Assembly: GCA_913776045.1 (NCBI GenBank)
Contig: CAJYOI010000009.1
Location: forward strand, 1-64,000
Length of the DNA stretch: 64,000 nucleotides
Direction of reading: 5' to 3'
From: an uncultured Sphingomonas sp.
GTDB lineage: Bacteria; Pseudomonadota; Alphaproteobacteria; Sphingomonadales; Sphingomonadaceae
The notes under the pieces are model-generated. The model saw nothing but the letters and a program-made list of their open reading frames with translations. It did not search any database and was not told where the DNA came from. Numbering within the stretch: position 1 is the stretch's first letter; each line of letters starts with the position of its first letter. Made by a program: the position numbers and the translations under genes. Of this stretch, positions 8,760-17,189 are shown piece by piece.

Positions 8760-9821
8760 ATGCTGGCACTCGCCCTCGCTGCGACGCTGGCCGCGCCGCC
8801 GGCATGTGCCGCCGACGACACGCTCGCCTATGTCTGCGGCACGGAAAAGCCGGAAGACGTCGTCGCGCTGCCCGGTACGCGCTGGCTGATCGCCAGCGGG
8901 TTCGCATCCGGCGCAGGTCTGAAGCTGGTGGACACGACCGCCCGCCATGCGACGCGCTGGTACGCGGGCGATGCCGCACAGCACCGGCCCGATCCGCGCT
9001 GGATGCGCACCTGTCCCGGCGCTCTCGACCCCGCGCTGTTCAACGCCCGCGGATTGTCGCTGCGCGCCACCGAGCCCGGCACGTGGCGGTTGCTGGTCGT
9101 CAATCACGGCGGTCGCGAGTCGATCGAGATGTTCGACATCGCCGCCACCGGCGACACCGCGCCGACGCTGAGCTGGCGGGGCTGCATCCCGATGCCGGCA
9201 GGCCAAGTCGCCAACAGCGTCGCAAGCTTTGCCGACGGGACGATCCTGGCCACCGTCCTCACCCGCCCCGGCACGACGATCGGCGACTTCATGCTCGGTC
9301 GGCCGACCGGCGCAGTGTGGCGGCTCGCACCCGGCGCCGACCGGTTCGAACGGCTGCCGGGCACCGAACTGCCCGGAAACAACGGTATCGAAACCGATCC
9401 GGACGAACGCCATTTCTACGTCGTCGCCTTCGGCTGGCACGCGGTCGTGATGTACGACCGTAGCGATACCCGCGAACCGGTCGACCGGATCGTCGCGCCC
9501 GACTTCATGCCGGACAATATCCGCTGGTCGGGCGAGCGGCTGCTTGTGGCGGGCATGCGGCTGGACGAACCCGCATGCGGCGGACTGCGTGCGGTCGTCG
9601 ACGGCGTTGCAGACCCGATGCTCTGCCATCGCGGCTGGGTCGTCGGCGCCGTCGACCGCGCCGCACGTCGTATCGCGACCGTGGCCTATGGCCGCCCGCA
9701 GGTGCAGTTCAACGGCCTGTCCGCCGCCGCGATCGTCGGCGATCGACTGTGGCTGGGATCCTTCCAGTCCGATCGGATCGCCTACCTCTCCTTGCCGAAA
9801 CCCGGGAGTGTCACGCCATGA
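8760..9821 (+). CDS. Secreted beta-propeller protein (SMP-30/strictosidine-synthase-like), function unknown
   Basis: A 353-residue protein starting 3 bases after the previous stop, with a signal peptide of about 18 residues (cleavage near ACAAD). The body shows repeated blades with Asn-rich turns, for example LLVVNHGG, LPGNNGIETDPD, DFMPDNIRWSG and VQFNGLSAAAI. Those Asn/Asp positions resemble metal ligands of SMP-30/gluconolactonase and paraoxonase-like six-bladed propellers. Its place in the operon between esterases and the dehydratase suggests a periplasmic lactonase or accessory hydrolase, perhaps for a quinate lactone. I do not recognise a characterised homologue. Several cysteines could form disulfides. 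Confidence 0.7.
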   Translation: MLALALAATLAAPPACAADDTLAYVCGTEKPEDVVALPGTRWLIASGFASGAGLKLVDTTARHATRWYAGDAAQHRPDPRWMRTCPGALDPALFNARGLSLRATEPGTWRLLVVNHGGRESIEMFDIAATGDTAPTLSWRGCIPMPAGQVANSVASFADGTILATVLTRPGTTIGDFMLGRPTGAVWRLAPGADRFERLPGTELPGNNGIETDPDERHFYVVAFGWHAVVMYDRSDTREPVDRIVAPDFMPDNIRWSGERLLVAGMRLDEPACGGLRAVVDGVADPMLCHRGWVVGAVDRAARRIATVAYGRPQVQFNGLSAAAIVGDRLWLGSFQSDRIAYLSLPKPGSVTP

Positions 9822-11680
9822 CCAGCCTCAACGCCATCGCGACCGTTTCGATCAGCGGGACGCTGGAGGACAAGCTGCGCGCCGCCGCCGCGGCCGGGTT
9901 CCGCGCGGTCGAGATATTCGACACCGACTTCGTCGCATCGGCCCTGACCGCCGAACAGGTCCGCGCGCTGCTGGACAGCCTGGGCCTCGCGTGCGTGCTC
10001 TACCAGCCGCTCCGCGACGTCGAGGGAATGCCCGAGCCGCACCGGACCCGTGCGCTGGCGCGTGCCCGCCAGAAGTTCGACGTCATGCAAACACTCGGCT
10101 GCGATCGGCTCTTGCTGTGCTCGAACACCTCGCCGCTCGCGTCCGGGGATCGCGACACGATCGTCGCCGATCTGCGCGCGGTGGGCGACATCGCCGCGGA
10201 ATATGGCGTCACCGTCGGCTATGAAGCCCTTGCCTGGGGCCGCCACGTCGCCGATCACCGCGACGTCTGGGATATCGTCCAGGCGGTCGACCATCCGAAC
10301 ATCGGCATCCTGCTCGACAGCTTCCACTCGCTCGCGCGCAAGATCCCCGTCGAGTCGATCCGTGCGATTGACCCGTCGAAGCTCGTCTTCGTCCAGCTCG
10401 CCGACGCGCCGCTGCTCGACATGGACTATCTCTACTGGAGCCGGCATTTCCGCAGCCTGCCCGCGCAAGGCGGGTTCGACCTGACCGCCTATGTCGCCGA
10501 GATTCTGCGGATCGGCTATGACGGGCCGCTGAGCCTGGAGATTTTCAACGACCGCTTCCGCGGCAGTTCGGCGGAGATGGTCGCGCGCGATGGCCTCCGC
10601 TCGCTCGATGCGCTGCGCGATGCGGCGGCACGGAAGCTGGGACGCGAGACGACGATGCCTGCGCGCGCCAAGATCGACCGCGTCGAGTTCGTCGAATTCG
10701 CGGTCGCCGAGAAGGATGCCGACGAGCTTGCCGCGATGCTGCGCAGCGCCGGCTTCGACCGGATCGGGCATCACCGCAGCAAGCGGGTCGATCTGTGGCG
10801 TGCGGGCAACGTCAACTTCGTCCTGAATTACGAGGATGATGGCTTCGCCGCCAGCTATCGCACCGTTCACGGCACCGCGATCTGCGCGATCGGCCTGGTC
10901 GTCGCCGATGGTCCGGCGGCCATCGCGCGCGCGCGCGCCCTCGGCGTGCCGGACCATCCCAGCGATCTGCCCGCGATGCCCGCCCTTCGCGGCGTCGCGG
11001 GCAGTCTGGTCTATGTCCTGGACAGCGAAGCGGCGCGCACGATCTGGGACGATGAATTCGTGATCGACGCCGCGTCGGACGGGCCGCGCGTGGATGTCCT
11101 GGCGATCGACCACCTTGCCGCGACCGTCCATCACGACGAATTCCTGTCGTGGCAACTCTACTGGCGCGCGCTGTTCGACGTGCAGGTCCAGACGCCGCAG
11201 GACGTGATCGATCCCAATGGCCTGGTCCAGAGCCAGGCGATCCAGAACCGCGAGGGCAGTTTCCGCATCACGCTGAACAGCACGGACGCGCCCGGCGCCC
11301 TGTCGGCGCGGTTCCTGACGCAATCGTTCGGCGCGGGATTCCAGCACATCGCCCTGCGCGTCTCGGACGTCGCCACGACCGCGGCTGCGCTGGCGGCGCG
11401 CGGGCTCGAACGCCTGCCGGTCCCGGCCAATTACCATGACGACGTGGCGGCGAAGTTCGGCCTGTCCGACGACGAGACGACGGTGCTGCGCCAGTACGGT
11501 ATCCTGATCGACGAAGAAGCCCCCGGCTGCCGCTATCACCAGTTGTACAGCCGGGCATTTGCGCGGACGTTCTTCTTCGAATTCGTCGATCGCGCCGGTT
11601 ACGATGGCTATGGCGCGCCCAATGCGCCGATCCGGCTGACGGCGCAGAACCGCTTTCGCCCTGCGCCGCCGCTCGACTGA
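9818..11680 (+). CDS. quiC: 3-dehydroshikimate dehydratase, fused isomerase-like/HPPD-like (QuiC type)
   Basis: The 620-residue protein starts at ATG 9818, overlapping the previous stop (ATGA). The N-terminal half (about 1-280) is a sugar-phosphate-isomerase/AP-endonuclease-2-like TIM barrel with metal-ligand segments in GYEALAWG, LLDSFHSL and SLEIFNDRF. The C-terminal half (about 290-620) is a 4-hydroxyphenylpyruvate-dioxygenase-like vicinal-oxygen-chelate domain with AIDHLA, QHIALRV and FFFEFVDRAGYDGYG. This two-domain layout and length match Pseudomonas QuiC1, which converts 3-dehydroshikimate to protocatechuate. It is the main reason for reading the island as quinate/shikimate catabolism. 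No 3-dehydroquinate dehydratase is seen in the window. Confidence 0.88.
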   Translation: MTSLNAIATVSISGTLEDKLRAAAAAGFRAVEIFDTDFVASALTAEQVRALLDSLGLACVLYQPLRDVEGMPEPHRTRALARARQKFDVMQTLGCDRLLLCSNTSPLASGDRDTIVADLRAVGDIAAEYGVTVGYEALAWGRHVADHRDVWDIVQAVDHPNIGILLDSFHSLARKIPVESIRAIDPSKLVFVQLADAPLLDMDYLYWSRHFRSLPAQGGFDLTAYVAEILRIGYDGPLSLEIFNDRFRGSSAEMVARDGLRSLDALRDAAARKLGRETTMPARAKIDRVEFVEFAVAEKDADELAAMLRSAGFDRIGHHRSKRVDLWRAGNVNFVLNYEDDGFAASYRTVHGTAICAIGLVVADGPAAIARARALGVPDHPSDLPAMPALRGVAGSLVYVLDSEAARTIWDDEFVIDAASDGPRVDVLAIDHLAATVHHDEFLSWQLYWRALFDVQVQTPQDVIDPNGLVQSQAIQNREGSFRITLNSTDAPGALSARFLTQSFGAGFQHIALRVSDVATTAAALAARGLERLPVPANYHDDVAAKFGLSDDETTVLRQYGILIDEEAPGCRYHQLYSRAFARTFFFEFVDRAGYDGYGAPNAPIRLTAQNRFRPAPPLD

Positions 11681-11693
11681 CTGATCAGTCGAG
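11672..11693. terminator. Perfect palindrome shared by two convergent gene ends
   Basis: CTCGACTGA, a CTGA spacer, then TCAGTCGAG. The left arm holds the last codons and stop of the dehydratase gene, and the right arm is the complement of the same codons and stop of the MFS gene. The stem is 9 bp and has no T-run, so a bidirectional terminator role is possible but weak. Confidence 0.45.
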
Positions 11694-12983
11694 CACGATC
11701 CGCTTCACGTCGCCCAGCACGACGATATACGCCAGTGCCCCCAGCAGCGCGACGATCCCGATGAAGGCGAGCGCATAGAAGAAGCTGCCTGTCGCCGCGA
11801 CGATCCCGCCGACGACCAGTGGCGTGACGATGCCGGCCAGGTTCGCCGCCAGGTTGAAGATGCCGCCCGTCACGCCGAGCATCCCTTCGGGCGCAATATC
11901 CGAAACCAGAGTCCACCCGAGCGCCGCCATGCCCTGCGCGAAGAAGGCGAGGCTCAGGATCGCGATGACCGCGGCGTTGCTCTCGACGAAGTTCGCAGCG
12001 ATGATGGTCGATGCGAGCAACAGCCCGAGGATGATCGGCAGCTTGCGTGCGACGTTGGGCGACTTGCCCTGGCGCAGCATCCGGTCCGACCACCAGCCAC
12101 CGAACAGCACGCCGACCGAGGCGGCAATGAACGGGGCGATCGCGAAGAAGCCGATCTTCAGCCAGTCCATGTGCCGTTCGGTCGCGAGATAGGTCGGAAA
12201 CCAAGTAAGGAAGAAGACGAGCGTCGAATTGCCCGCGAACTGGCCGAGGCAGATACCCCACATCTGCCGCGTCTTGAGCAGCTTGCCTGCCGCCGACCAG
12301 TCGAAGCGCTGGACGGGCGGCTGGTCGAGCAGTGCACCACCGGCGACGATCTCGTCGAGTTCCGCCTGGTTCGCGCGGCTCTGTCGCGGTTCGCGATAGC
12401 CACGCCACCAGACGATCGCGAACAGCAGACCGATCACGCCCGCCCCGACGAACAGCGACCGCCAGCCGAACGTGGCAAGTGCCGCGAACAGCAGCGGGCT
12501 GAGAAACGCCAGGCCGATATATTCGCCGACCGTATAGACTCCGGTTGCGAACGCACGTTCGTCGCGGGGAAACCAGGTCGCGACGACGCGGCTGTTCGCA
12601 GGAAAGCAGGGGCTTTCGGCAACGCCCAGTGCCAAGCGCAAACCGATAAGCGCCCCGACACCGTGGACAAACGCCTGCAGCAGCGTGAAAAACGACCAGA
12701 AGGCGACCGACAGGCAATAGGTCAGCCGCGTCCCGAACCGGTCGAGAAACGCCCCGCCCGGCACCTGTGAGGCGGCATAGGACCAGCTGAACGCGGAAAA
12801 GATCACGCCCATCAGCGCAGCGTTGATCCCCAGCTCCTTTGTGAGTGCCGGTGCTGCCACGCCAAGGATCGTGCGATCGAGATAATTGATGAGCGTGCCC
12901 GAGGCGATCAGCGACAACATGACATAGCGTTGTCGCGTGGGAGCAGGCTCGCCCACATGCACGTCAGTCCCCACCCTCGGCAT
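11685..12983 (-). CDS. MFS transporter, anion:cation symporter (ACS) type
   Basis: The start is ATG 12983, with GGAGAGGAG just upstream, giving 432 residues and about 12 membrane segments. The NYLDRTILGVAAPAL segment in the first helix and a DRFGTRLTY loop are typical of the ACS group of sugar-acid carriers (galactonate, glucarate). The gene converges with the dehydratase gene, 4 bases apart, and has its own promoter with operator site C. Import of quinate, shikimate or the acid freed by the esterases is inferred from context. Confidence 0.88.
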   Translation of the reverse strand: MPRVGTDVHVGEPAPTRQRYVMLSLIASGTLINYLDRTILGVAAPALTKELGINAALMGVIFSAFSWSYAASQVPGGAFLDRFGTRLTYCLSVAFWSFFTLLQAFVHGVGALIGLRLALGVAESPCFPANSRVVATWFPRDERAFATGVYTVGEYIGLAFLSPLLFAALATFGWRSLFVGAGVIGLLFAIVWWRGYREPRQSRANQAELDEIVAGGALLDQPPVQRFDWSAAGKLLKTRQMWGICLGQFAGNSTLVFFLTWFPTYLATERHMDWLKIGFFAIAPFIAASVGVLFGGWWSDRMLRQGKSPNVARKLPIILGLLLASTIIAANFVESNAAVIAILSLAFFAQGMAALGWTLVSDIAPEGMLGVTGGIFNLAANLAGIVTPLVVGGIVAATGSFFYALAFIGIVALLGALAYIVVLGDVKRIVLD

Positions 12984-13016
12984 AGCCGCGGCTCCTCTCC
13001 AAAGTTCGTTAGGACA

Positions 13017-13046
13017 TTTATACGGACCAGTTCGTAACATAATCAA
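13017..13046 (-). promoter_or_regulatory. MFS promoter with embedded operator (site C, 13021-13036)
   Basis: On the minus strand TTGATT (13046-13041) and TATAAA (13022-13017) are 18 bp apart. The best copy of the inverted repeat, TACGGAC-CA-GTTCGTA (13021-13036), fills the spacer and reaches the -10 box. One arm mismatch separates it from a perfect palindrome. It lies 38 bp before the MFS start. The layout is the same as at the receptor promoter. Confidence 0.65.
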
Positions 13047-13228
13047 GGGCGGAAAGCTTGTCGGTTTCAGGCCGGCAGAATGATCATGTGCGATAGCGGG
13101 CACCGAGGTTAGGGATCTCGTGAGCCGGCAGGAGGACGTTGCTTGCCGCAAAGGTCGCTCGACATGTCAATGCGATGATACATTGTCACCCTTGACGATA
13201 GACGGTCCGGCAAGGCACAGGGCCGGCC

Positions 13229-13978
13229 ATGCAGCACACGACGACGCCCCACGCCCCTCCGCCGGACATCGCCCTTACCGCGGTCACGCTCGCTTACGGG
13301 ACTCACCGCGTGCTTGACGGCCTGTCTCTGCATGTGGCGGCAGGCGAGATCTATGCGCTGCTCGGCGGCAACGGCGCGGGCAAGTCGACCACATTGTCGG
13401 CGCTGCTCGGCTTCGTGACGGCGGACGCGGGCAGCGTGCGGGTCGGCGGGATCGATCCGGCGGCCGACCCCGACGCCGCGCGGCGGCGGATCGCGTATCT
13501 TCCGGAAAATGTCGCGCTGTACGAACATCTGAGTGCGGTCGAGAATGCCGACTATCTGCTCGCGCTATCCGGCAATCCCCGCAGCCGCGGCGAGATCGTC
13601 GAGGCGCTGAGCGGCGCCGGGCTACAGGACCGCGCGTTCGACCAGCGGCTGGGCGGCTTTTCCAAAGGCATGCGGCAAAAGGTCGCGATTGCGGTCGCGC
13701 TGCTGCGCGAGGTGCCTGTGCTGCTGCTCGACGAGCCAACCTCCGGGCTCGACCCGCGGGCGACGGCAGACTTCAACGCGCTGCTCCGCGCGGTACGGAC
13801 CCGTGGCACGGCGGTGCTGATGGTCACCCACGACCTGCTGAGCGCCGCCGATGTCGCCGACCGTATCGGCTTTCTCGAGCGCGGACGCATCGTCGAGGAA
13901 ATCGCGGCCGAAGGCGAAGCCCGCTTCGACGTCCGCGCGCTCCATGACCGTTTCGCGCAGCAGGCGCTCGCGGCGTGA
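13229..13978 (+). CDS. ABC transporter ATP-binding protein
   Basis: A 249-residue ATPase with Walker A GGNGAGKST (46-54), signature GGFSKGMRQ (142-150), Walker B VLLLDEP (164-170), D-loop SGLD and switch His201 in VTHD. It resembles the CcmA/NosF class that pairs with ABC-2-type permeases. The stop overlaps the GTG of the next gene (GTGA), so it forms one operon with the two permeases. It is divergent from the MFS gene, with 245 bp between the starts. The substrate is unknown. Confidence 0.93.
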   Translation: MQHTTTPHAPPPDIALTAVTLAYGTHRVLDGLSLHVAAGEIYALLGGNGAGKSTTLSALLGFVTADAGSVRVGGIDPAADPDAARRRIAYLPENVALYEHLSAVENADYLLALSGNPRSRGEIVEALSGAGLQDRAFDQRLGGFSKGMRQKVAIAVALLREVPVLLLDEPTSGLDPRATADFNALLRAVRTRGTAVLMVTHDLLSAADVADRIGFLERGRIVEEIAAEGEARFDVRALHDRFAQQALAA

Positions 13979-15411
13979 GCGCGGCTTCGCTCATCGCGCG
14001 CGACGAGCTGCGGCTGATGCGGCGCAACCGCGTCGCGGTGACCGCGGTCGTCCTGCTGCTGCTGCTTACGCTGGCCGCGGTCGTCACCTCCTGGACGCAT
14101 CAGCAGGGCATCGCCGACGTCCGAGCGCGCCATCAGGCAGAGGCGAACCACGCGTTCGAGGCGCAGCCCGATCGTCACCCCCACCGCGTCGTCCACTATG
14201 GCCATTTCATCTTCCGCCCACTGGGGCCGCTCGCCGCGTTCGATCCCGGCGTCGACGCCTTCACCGGCAACAATATGTTTCTTGAGGGGCATCGCCAGAA
14301 CACGGCCAATTTCGGCGATGTCCGCCAGAGCTCGCTGCTCGTGCGCTTCGGCCAGCTGACGCCCGCCTTCGTGCTCCAGGCGGTGGCGCCGCTGCTGCTC
14401 ATCTTCTTGGGCTATGGCGCCGTCGCGCGGGAGACGGAGCGCGGGACGCTGCGCCCGCTGATGCTGCAGGGCGCCTCGGCCCGCGCGATCGTGTTCGGCA
14501 AGCTCGGCGCGCTTGGCCTGGTCGCGATTCTTGTCGGGTTGCCGGCGATGATCGGCTTCGTGCTCATCTCCGGCCAGCCGGGGGCCTTTGCCGGGCCGAT
14601 GGCGGTCATCGCGCTCGCTTATGCCGCCTATCTCGCCTTGTGGGTCGTCGCGATCATTTTGGTATCGATGCTGGTGCGGCGGCGGCGCGATGCGCTGCTC
14701 GCGCTGCTCGCGCTGTGGGCGGTCAGCGTCGTGCTGTTGCCGCGCGTCGCGCCCGACATCGCCGCCGAAGCCTATCCGCTCGCCAACCGCTTGCAGACCG
14801 ACGTCGCGATCGCGCGCGACCTGCGAGTGATGGGGGACAGCCACAATCCCGACGATCCCCACTTCGCGCAATTCAAGGCCAACGTGCTCAAGCGCTACGG
14901 CGTCACCCGCATCGAGGATCTGCCGGTCAACTACAAGGGGCTGATGGCGCTGGAAGGTGAAGCGATGACGTCGCGTCTGTTCGACCGCTATGCCCGCGAA
15001 AGCTATGCGACGCAGGCGGCGCAGAACCGGTTGGTCGCCGCGGTCGGACTGCTCAGCCCGACGATCGCGCTGAAACAGGCGTCGATGGCCGCCGCTGGCA
15101 CCGACTTCGCCGGACACCGCCGCTTCCTCGAACAGGCCGAACGCTATCGCTACGATCTGGTCCAGCGGCTGAACCGGCTGCAGGCCGAAGCGGTCAGCTA
15201 TGCCGACGACACCGCCAAGGACGCCGACGCCGATCGCCGCAAGCGCATCGGCGCGGACAATTGGCAGCGGATGCCCGAATTCGCCTTCCGCCAGCCGGGC
15301 GCCGACGCACTCGTCCGTGCAAGCCTGCCGGGGCTTGCCCTCCTCTTCGCCTGGCTGGCCGTCGCGGGCCTCGCCACCGCTGCGGCGACGCGCCGTCTGG
15401 GACGCAGGTAA
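13975..15411 (+). CDS. ABC-2 type permease, DUF3526-like (first)
   Basis: A 478-residue membrane protein, GTG start at 13975 overlapping the ATPase stop. The first helix is at about residues 20-38, followed by a large extracytoplasmic region (HRVVHYGHFIF, FTGNNMF). Helices at about 120-260 come next, then a second large soluble loop (about 270-450) and a final helix. The layout fits permeases carrying a DUF3526-type domain, which usually occur as pairs beside one ATPase. The stop TAA shares its last base with the next ATG. The role is unknown; membrane-protein handling or export are possible. Confidence 0.8.
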   Translation: MSAASLIARDELRLMRRNRVAVTAVVLLLLLTLAAVVTSWTHQQGIADVRARHQAEANHAFEAQPDRHPHRVVHYGHFIFRPLGPLAAFDPGVDAFTGNNMFLEGHRQNTANFGDVRQSSLLVRFGQLTPAFVLQAVAPLLLIFLGYGAVARETERGTLRPLMLQGASARAIVFGKLGALGLVAILVGLPAMIGFVLISGQPGAFAGPMAVIALAYAAYLALWVVAIILVSMLVRRRRDALLALLALWAVSVVLLPRVAPDIAAEAYPLANRLQTDVAIARDLRVMGDSHNPDDPHFAQFKANVLKRYGVTRIEDLPVNYKGLMALEGEAMTSRLFDRYARESYATQAAQNRLVAAVGLLSPTIALKQASMAAAGTDFAGHRRFLEQAERYRYDLVQRLNRLQAEAVSYADDTAKDADADRRKRIGADNWQRMPEFAFRQPGADALVRASLPGLALLFAWLAVAGLATAAATRRLGRR

Positions 15412-16664
15412 TGCAGATCTGGAAACACGAAGCGCGGCTGCTGCTGCGCTCGCGCCTGGCGAGCGTCGCGCTCGTGCTCCTCGCGCTGCTGAGCGCCGCC
15501 GCGGTCGCAGCGGGCATGGCGGAGAGCGCGCGGCAGCGCGCCGCCATCGACGCGATCGCGCCTGCACAGGCCGAGGATATCGGTGCGGTCGCGACCTACA
15601 TCGACCGCGAAAAGGATGCAGGCAGCGCGGCCTATTACAGCTTCCACACCACCTGGGACGCCCCCGCCCCGCTCGCCTTCGCCGCGATCGGCATGCGCGA
15701 CGTGGCGCCCTATATCCTGCGCGTCCGTGCGCTTGGGCTGGAGGCGCAGATCTACGATGGCGACACCTTCAACCCCGAACTGGCGTTGCCCGGTCGCTTC
15801 GACTGGTCGTTCGTGCTGGTCTTCCTGGCCCCCCTGTTTGCAATCGCCCTGTTCCACGACCTGCGCTCGGGCGAGCGCGAGGCGGGGCGTGCGCGGATGC
15901 TCGACGCGCTACCGGGCGCACAGCGGCTGTGGCTGCGGCGGGGCCTGGTGCGGTTCGTCCTGTTGCTCGCGGCCCTTGCCACGCCGTTCGTGGTCGGCGC
16001 GATCCTGTCGGGCGTCGGTTTCGCCGTGATCCTGCTGATCGTCGCGGTGGCGGCTCTGTACCTGCTGTTCTGGATCGGAGTGTCCGGCCTCGTCTCACGC
16101 CTGGGTCGCGGATCGACCGCGAATGCCGCGACGCTGGCGGGGCTGTGGCTGGTGCTCGTGCTGATCGCCCCGACGCTGGCAAACGTCGTTATCAACCGGG
16201 CCGTGCCGGTCGACGAAGGCTCGCAGATCGCGCTCGCCCAGCGCGAGAACGTGCACCACGCCTGGGAAATCCCGCGCGAAGAAACGATGCGCCGCTTTTA
16301 TGCGCGCTACCCGCGCTGGTCCGACTCCGCGCCGCTGACCGAGGCGTTTCACTATAAATGGTATTTCGCCTTCCATCAGAATGGCGACGATAGCGTAGCC
16401 GCACGGGTGAAGGCCTATCGCGACGGCCTGCAACACCGCGCCGCGACGGCGAGTGCGCTCGGCTGGGTGCTGCCTTCGGTCGGCGTCCAAACGTTACTGA
16501 CCCGCCTGGCGCAGACCGACCTCGCCGCCCAACTCGCCTATCAGGATCGCATCCGCGACTTCCACCGTCGCCTGCGCGAATTCTACTATGGCTACATGTT
16601 CTACGACCGCCCGTTCGCGAAGGCGGATTTCGAAAAGGCGCCGGAATTCGAGGATGGGCGTTAG
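15411..16664 (+). CDS. ABC-2 type permease, DUF3526-like (second)
   Basis: A 417-residue paralogue of the preceding permease, starting at ATG 15411 inside TAATG. It has the same plan: a helix at about 10-30, a periplasmic loop, five helices at about 140-265, a soluble stretch, then a C-terminal tail rich in aromatic residues. The tail carries REFYYGYMFYDRPF. It presumably pairs with the first permease and the ATPase as a heterodimeric transporter. No binding protein or secretion-signal gene is next to it. Confidence 0.82.
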   Translation: MQIWKHEARLLLRSRLASVALVLLALLSAAAVAAGMAESARQRAAIDAIAPAQAEDIGAVATYIDREKDAGSAAYYSFHTTWDAPAPLAFAAIGMRDVAPYILRVRALGLEAQIYDGDTFNPELALPGRFDWSFVLVFLAPLFAIALFHDLRSGEREAGRARMLDALPGAQRLWLRRGLVRFVLLLAALATPFVVGAILSGVGFAVILLIVAVAALYLLFWIGVSGLVSRLGRGSTANAATLAGLWLVLVLIAPTLANVVINRAVPVDEGSQIALAQRENVHHAWEIPREETMRRFYARYPRWSDSAPLTEAFHYKWYFAFHQNGDDSVAARVKAYRDGLQHRAATASALGWVLPSVGVQTLLTRLAQTDLAAQLAYQDRIRDFHRRLREFYYGYMFYDRPFAKADFEKAPEFEDGR

Positions 16665-16689
16665 GGCCCGCTACCGATCGTTCAGGTTG

Positions 16690-17015
16690 CCCTAGCGGCC
16701 TTGCAGGATGCGTCATCGGCGGTTTCGCCTGCACCTGCACCCGATAGTCCGCCGGGCGCATCCCGGACTTCTTCAACTTGTCGTACAGGGTGTTGGGCGC
16801 GATCTGCAGGTGGGCCAGCGTTTCGGGGATATCGCCGGCGTGGCGGATCAGCGCAGCGCGGATCAGGCCTGCCTCGAATTCGGCGACCTGGCTGTTCAGG
16901 GCGACCGGCGGGCCGTCGGCGGCGGGCTCCGCGAGCAGGCCCGGCGCGACGCAGCGGGCGTAGCTGCGCAGTTCGCGCACGTTGCCGGGCCATGCGTGAC
17001 CGGCGAGATGTGCGG
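16690..17015 (-). pseudogene. Remnant of a sigma-54-dependent response regulator (DctD/NtrC type), C-terminal end
   Basis: The minus strand encodes HAWPGNVRELRSYAR, the conserved end of an NtrC-type AAA+ domain. A Fis-type helix-turn-helix follows (AGDIPETLAHLQIAPNTLYD, then KLKKSGMRPADY). Upstream, the AAA+ and receiver domains are missing or scrambled over several frames. Downstream there is no stop at the expected place, and the frame runs on antisense through the permease gene. This is a decayed gene end. A DctD-type regulator would suit the neighbouring kgtP-like transporter. Confidence 0.7.
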
Positions 17016-17189
17016 GTCGGCGACACTGTCGCGATGGTGCGAAAGCGCAGGTCGGCTTCGGTTCCGATCACGAAGGCGGGACACGAAACTTGCCGACATC
17101 CGCGGCCCGGTGCGCACGCCGGCCAGTTGTCGGGCTTCGGCGACACGCCGCTCGACCGCGAGGAGCGTGGCTGTATCGAGGTCACCGGC

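Noticed and set aside
7434-9629. A 731-codon open frame on the minus strand
   Set aside because: It is antisense to the esterase and propeller genes, which have clear catalytic motifs and signal peptides.
9782-11539. A 585-codon minus-strand frame over the dehydratase gene
   Set aside because: The plus-strand product has the complete two-domain enzyme; the minus frame is a codon-bias shadow.
13552-15567. A 671-codon open frame on the minus strand
   Set aside because: It is antisense to the ABC ATPase and first permease; the composition is dominated by Arg, Gln and Asp with no domain.
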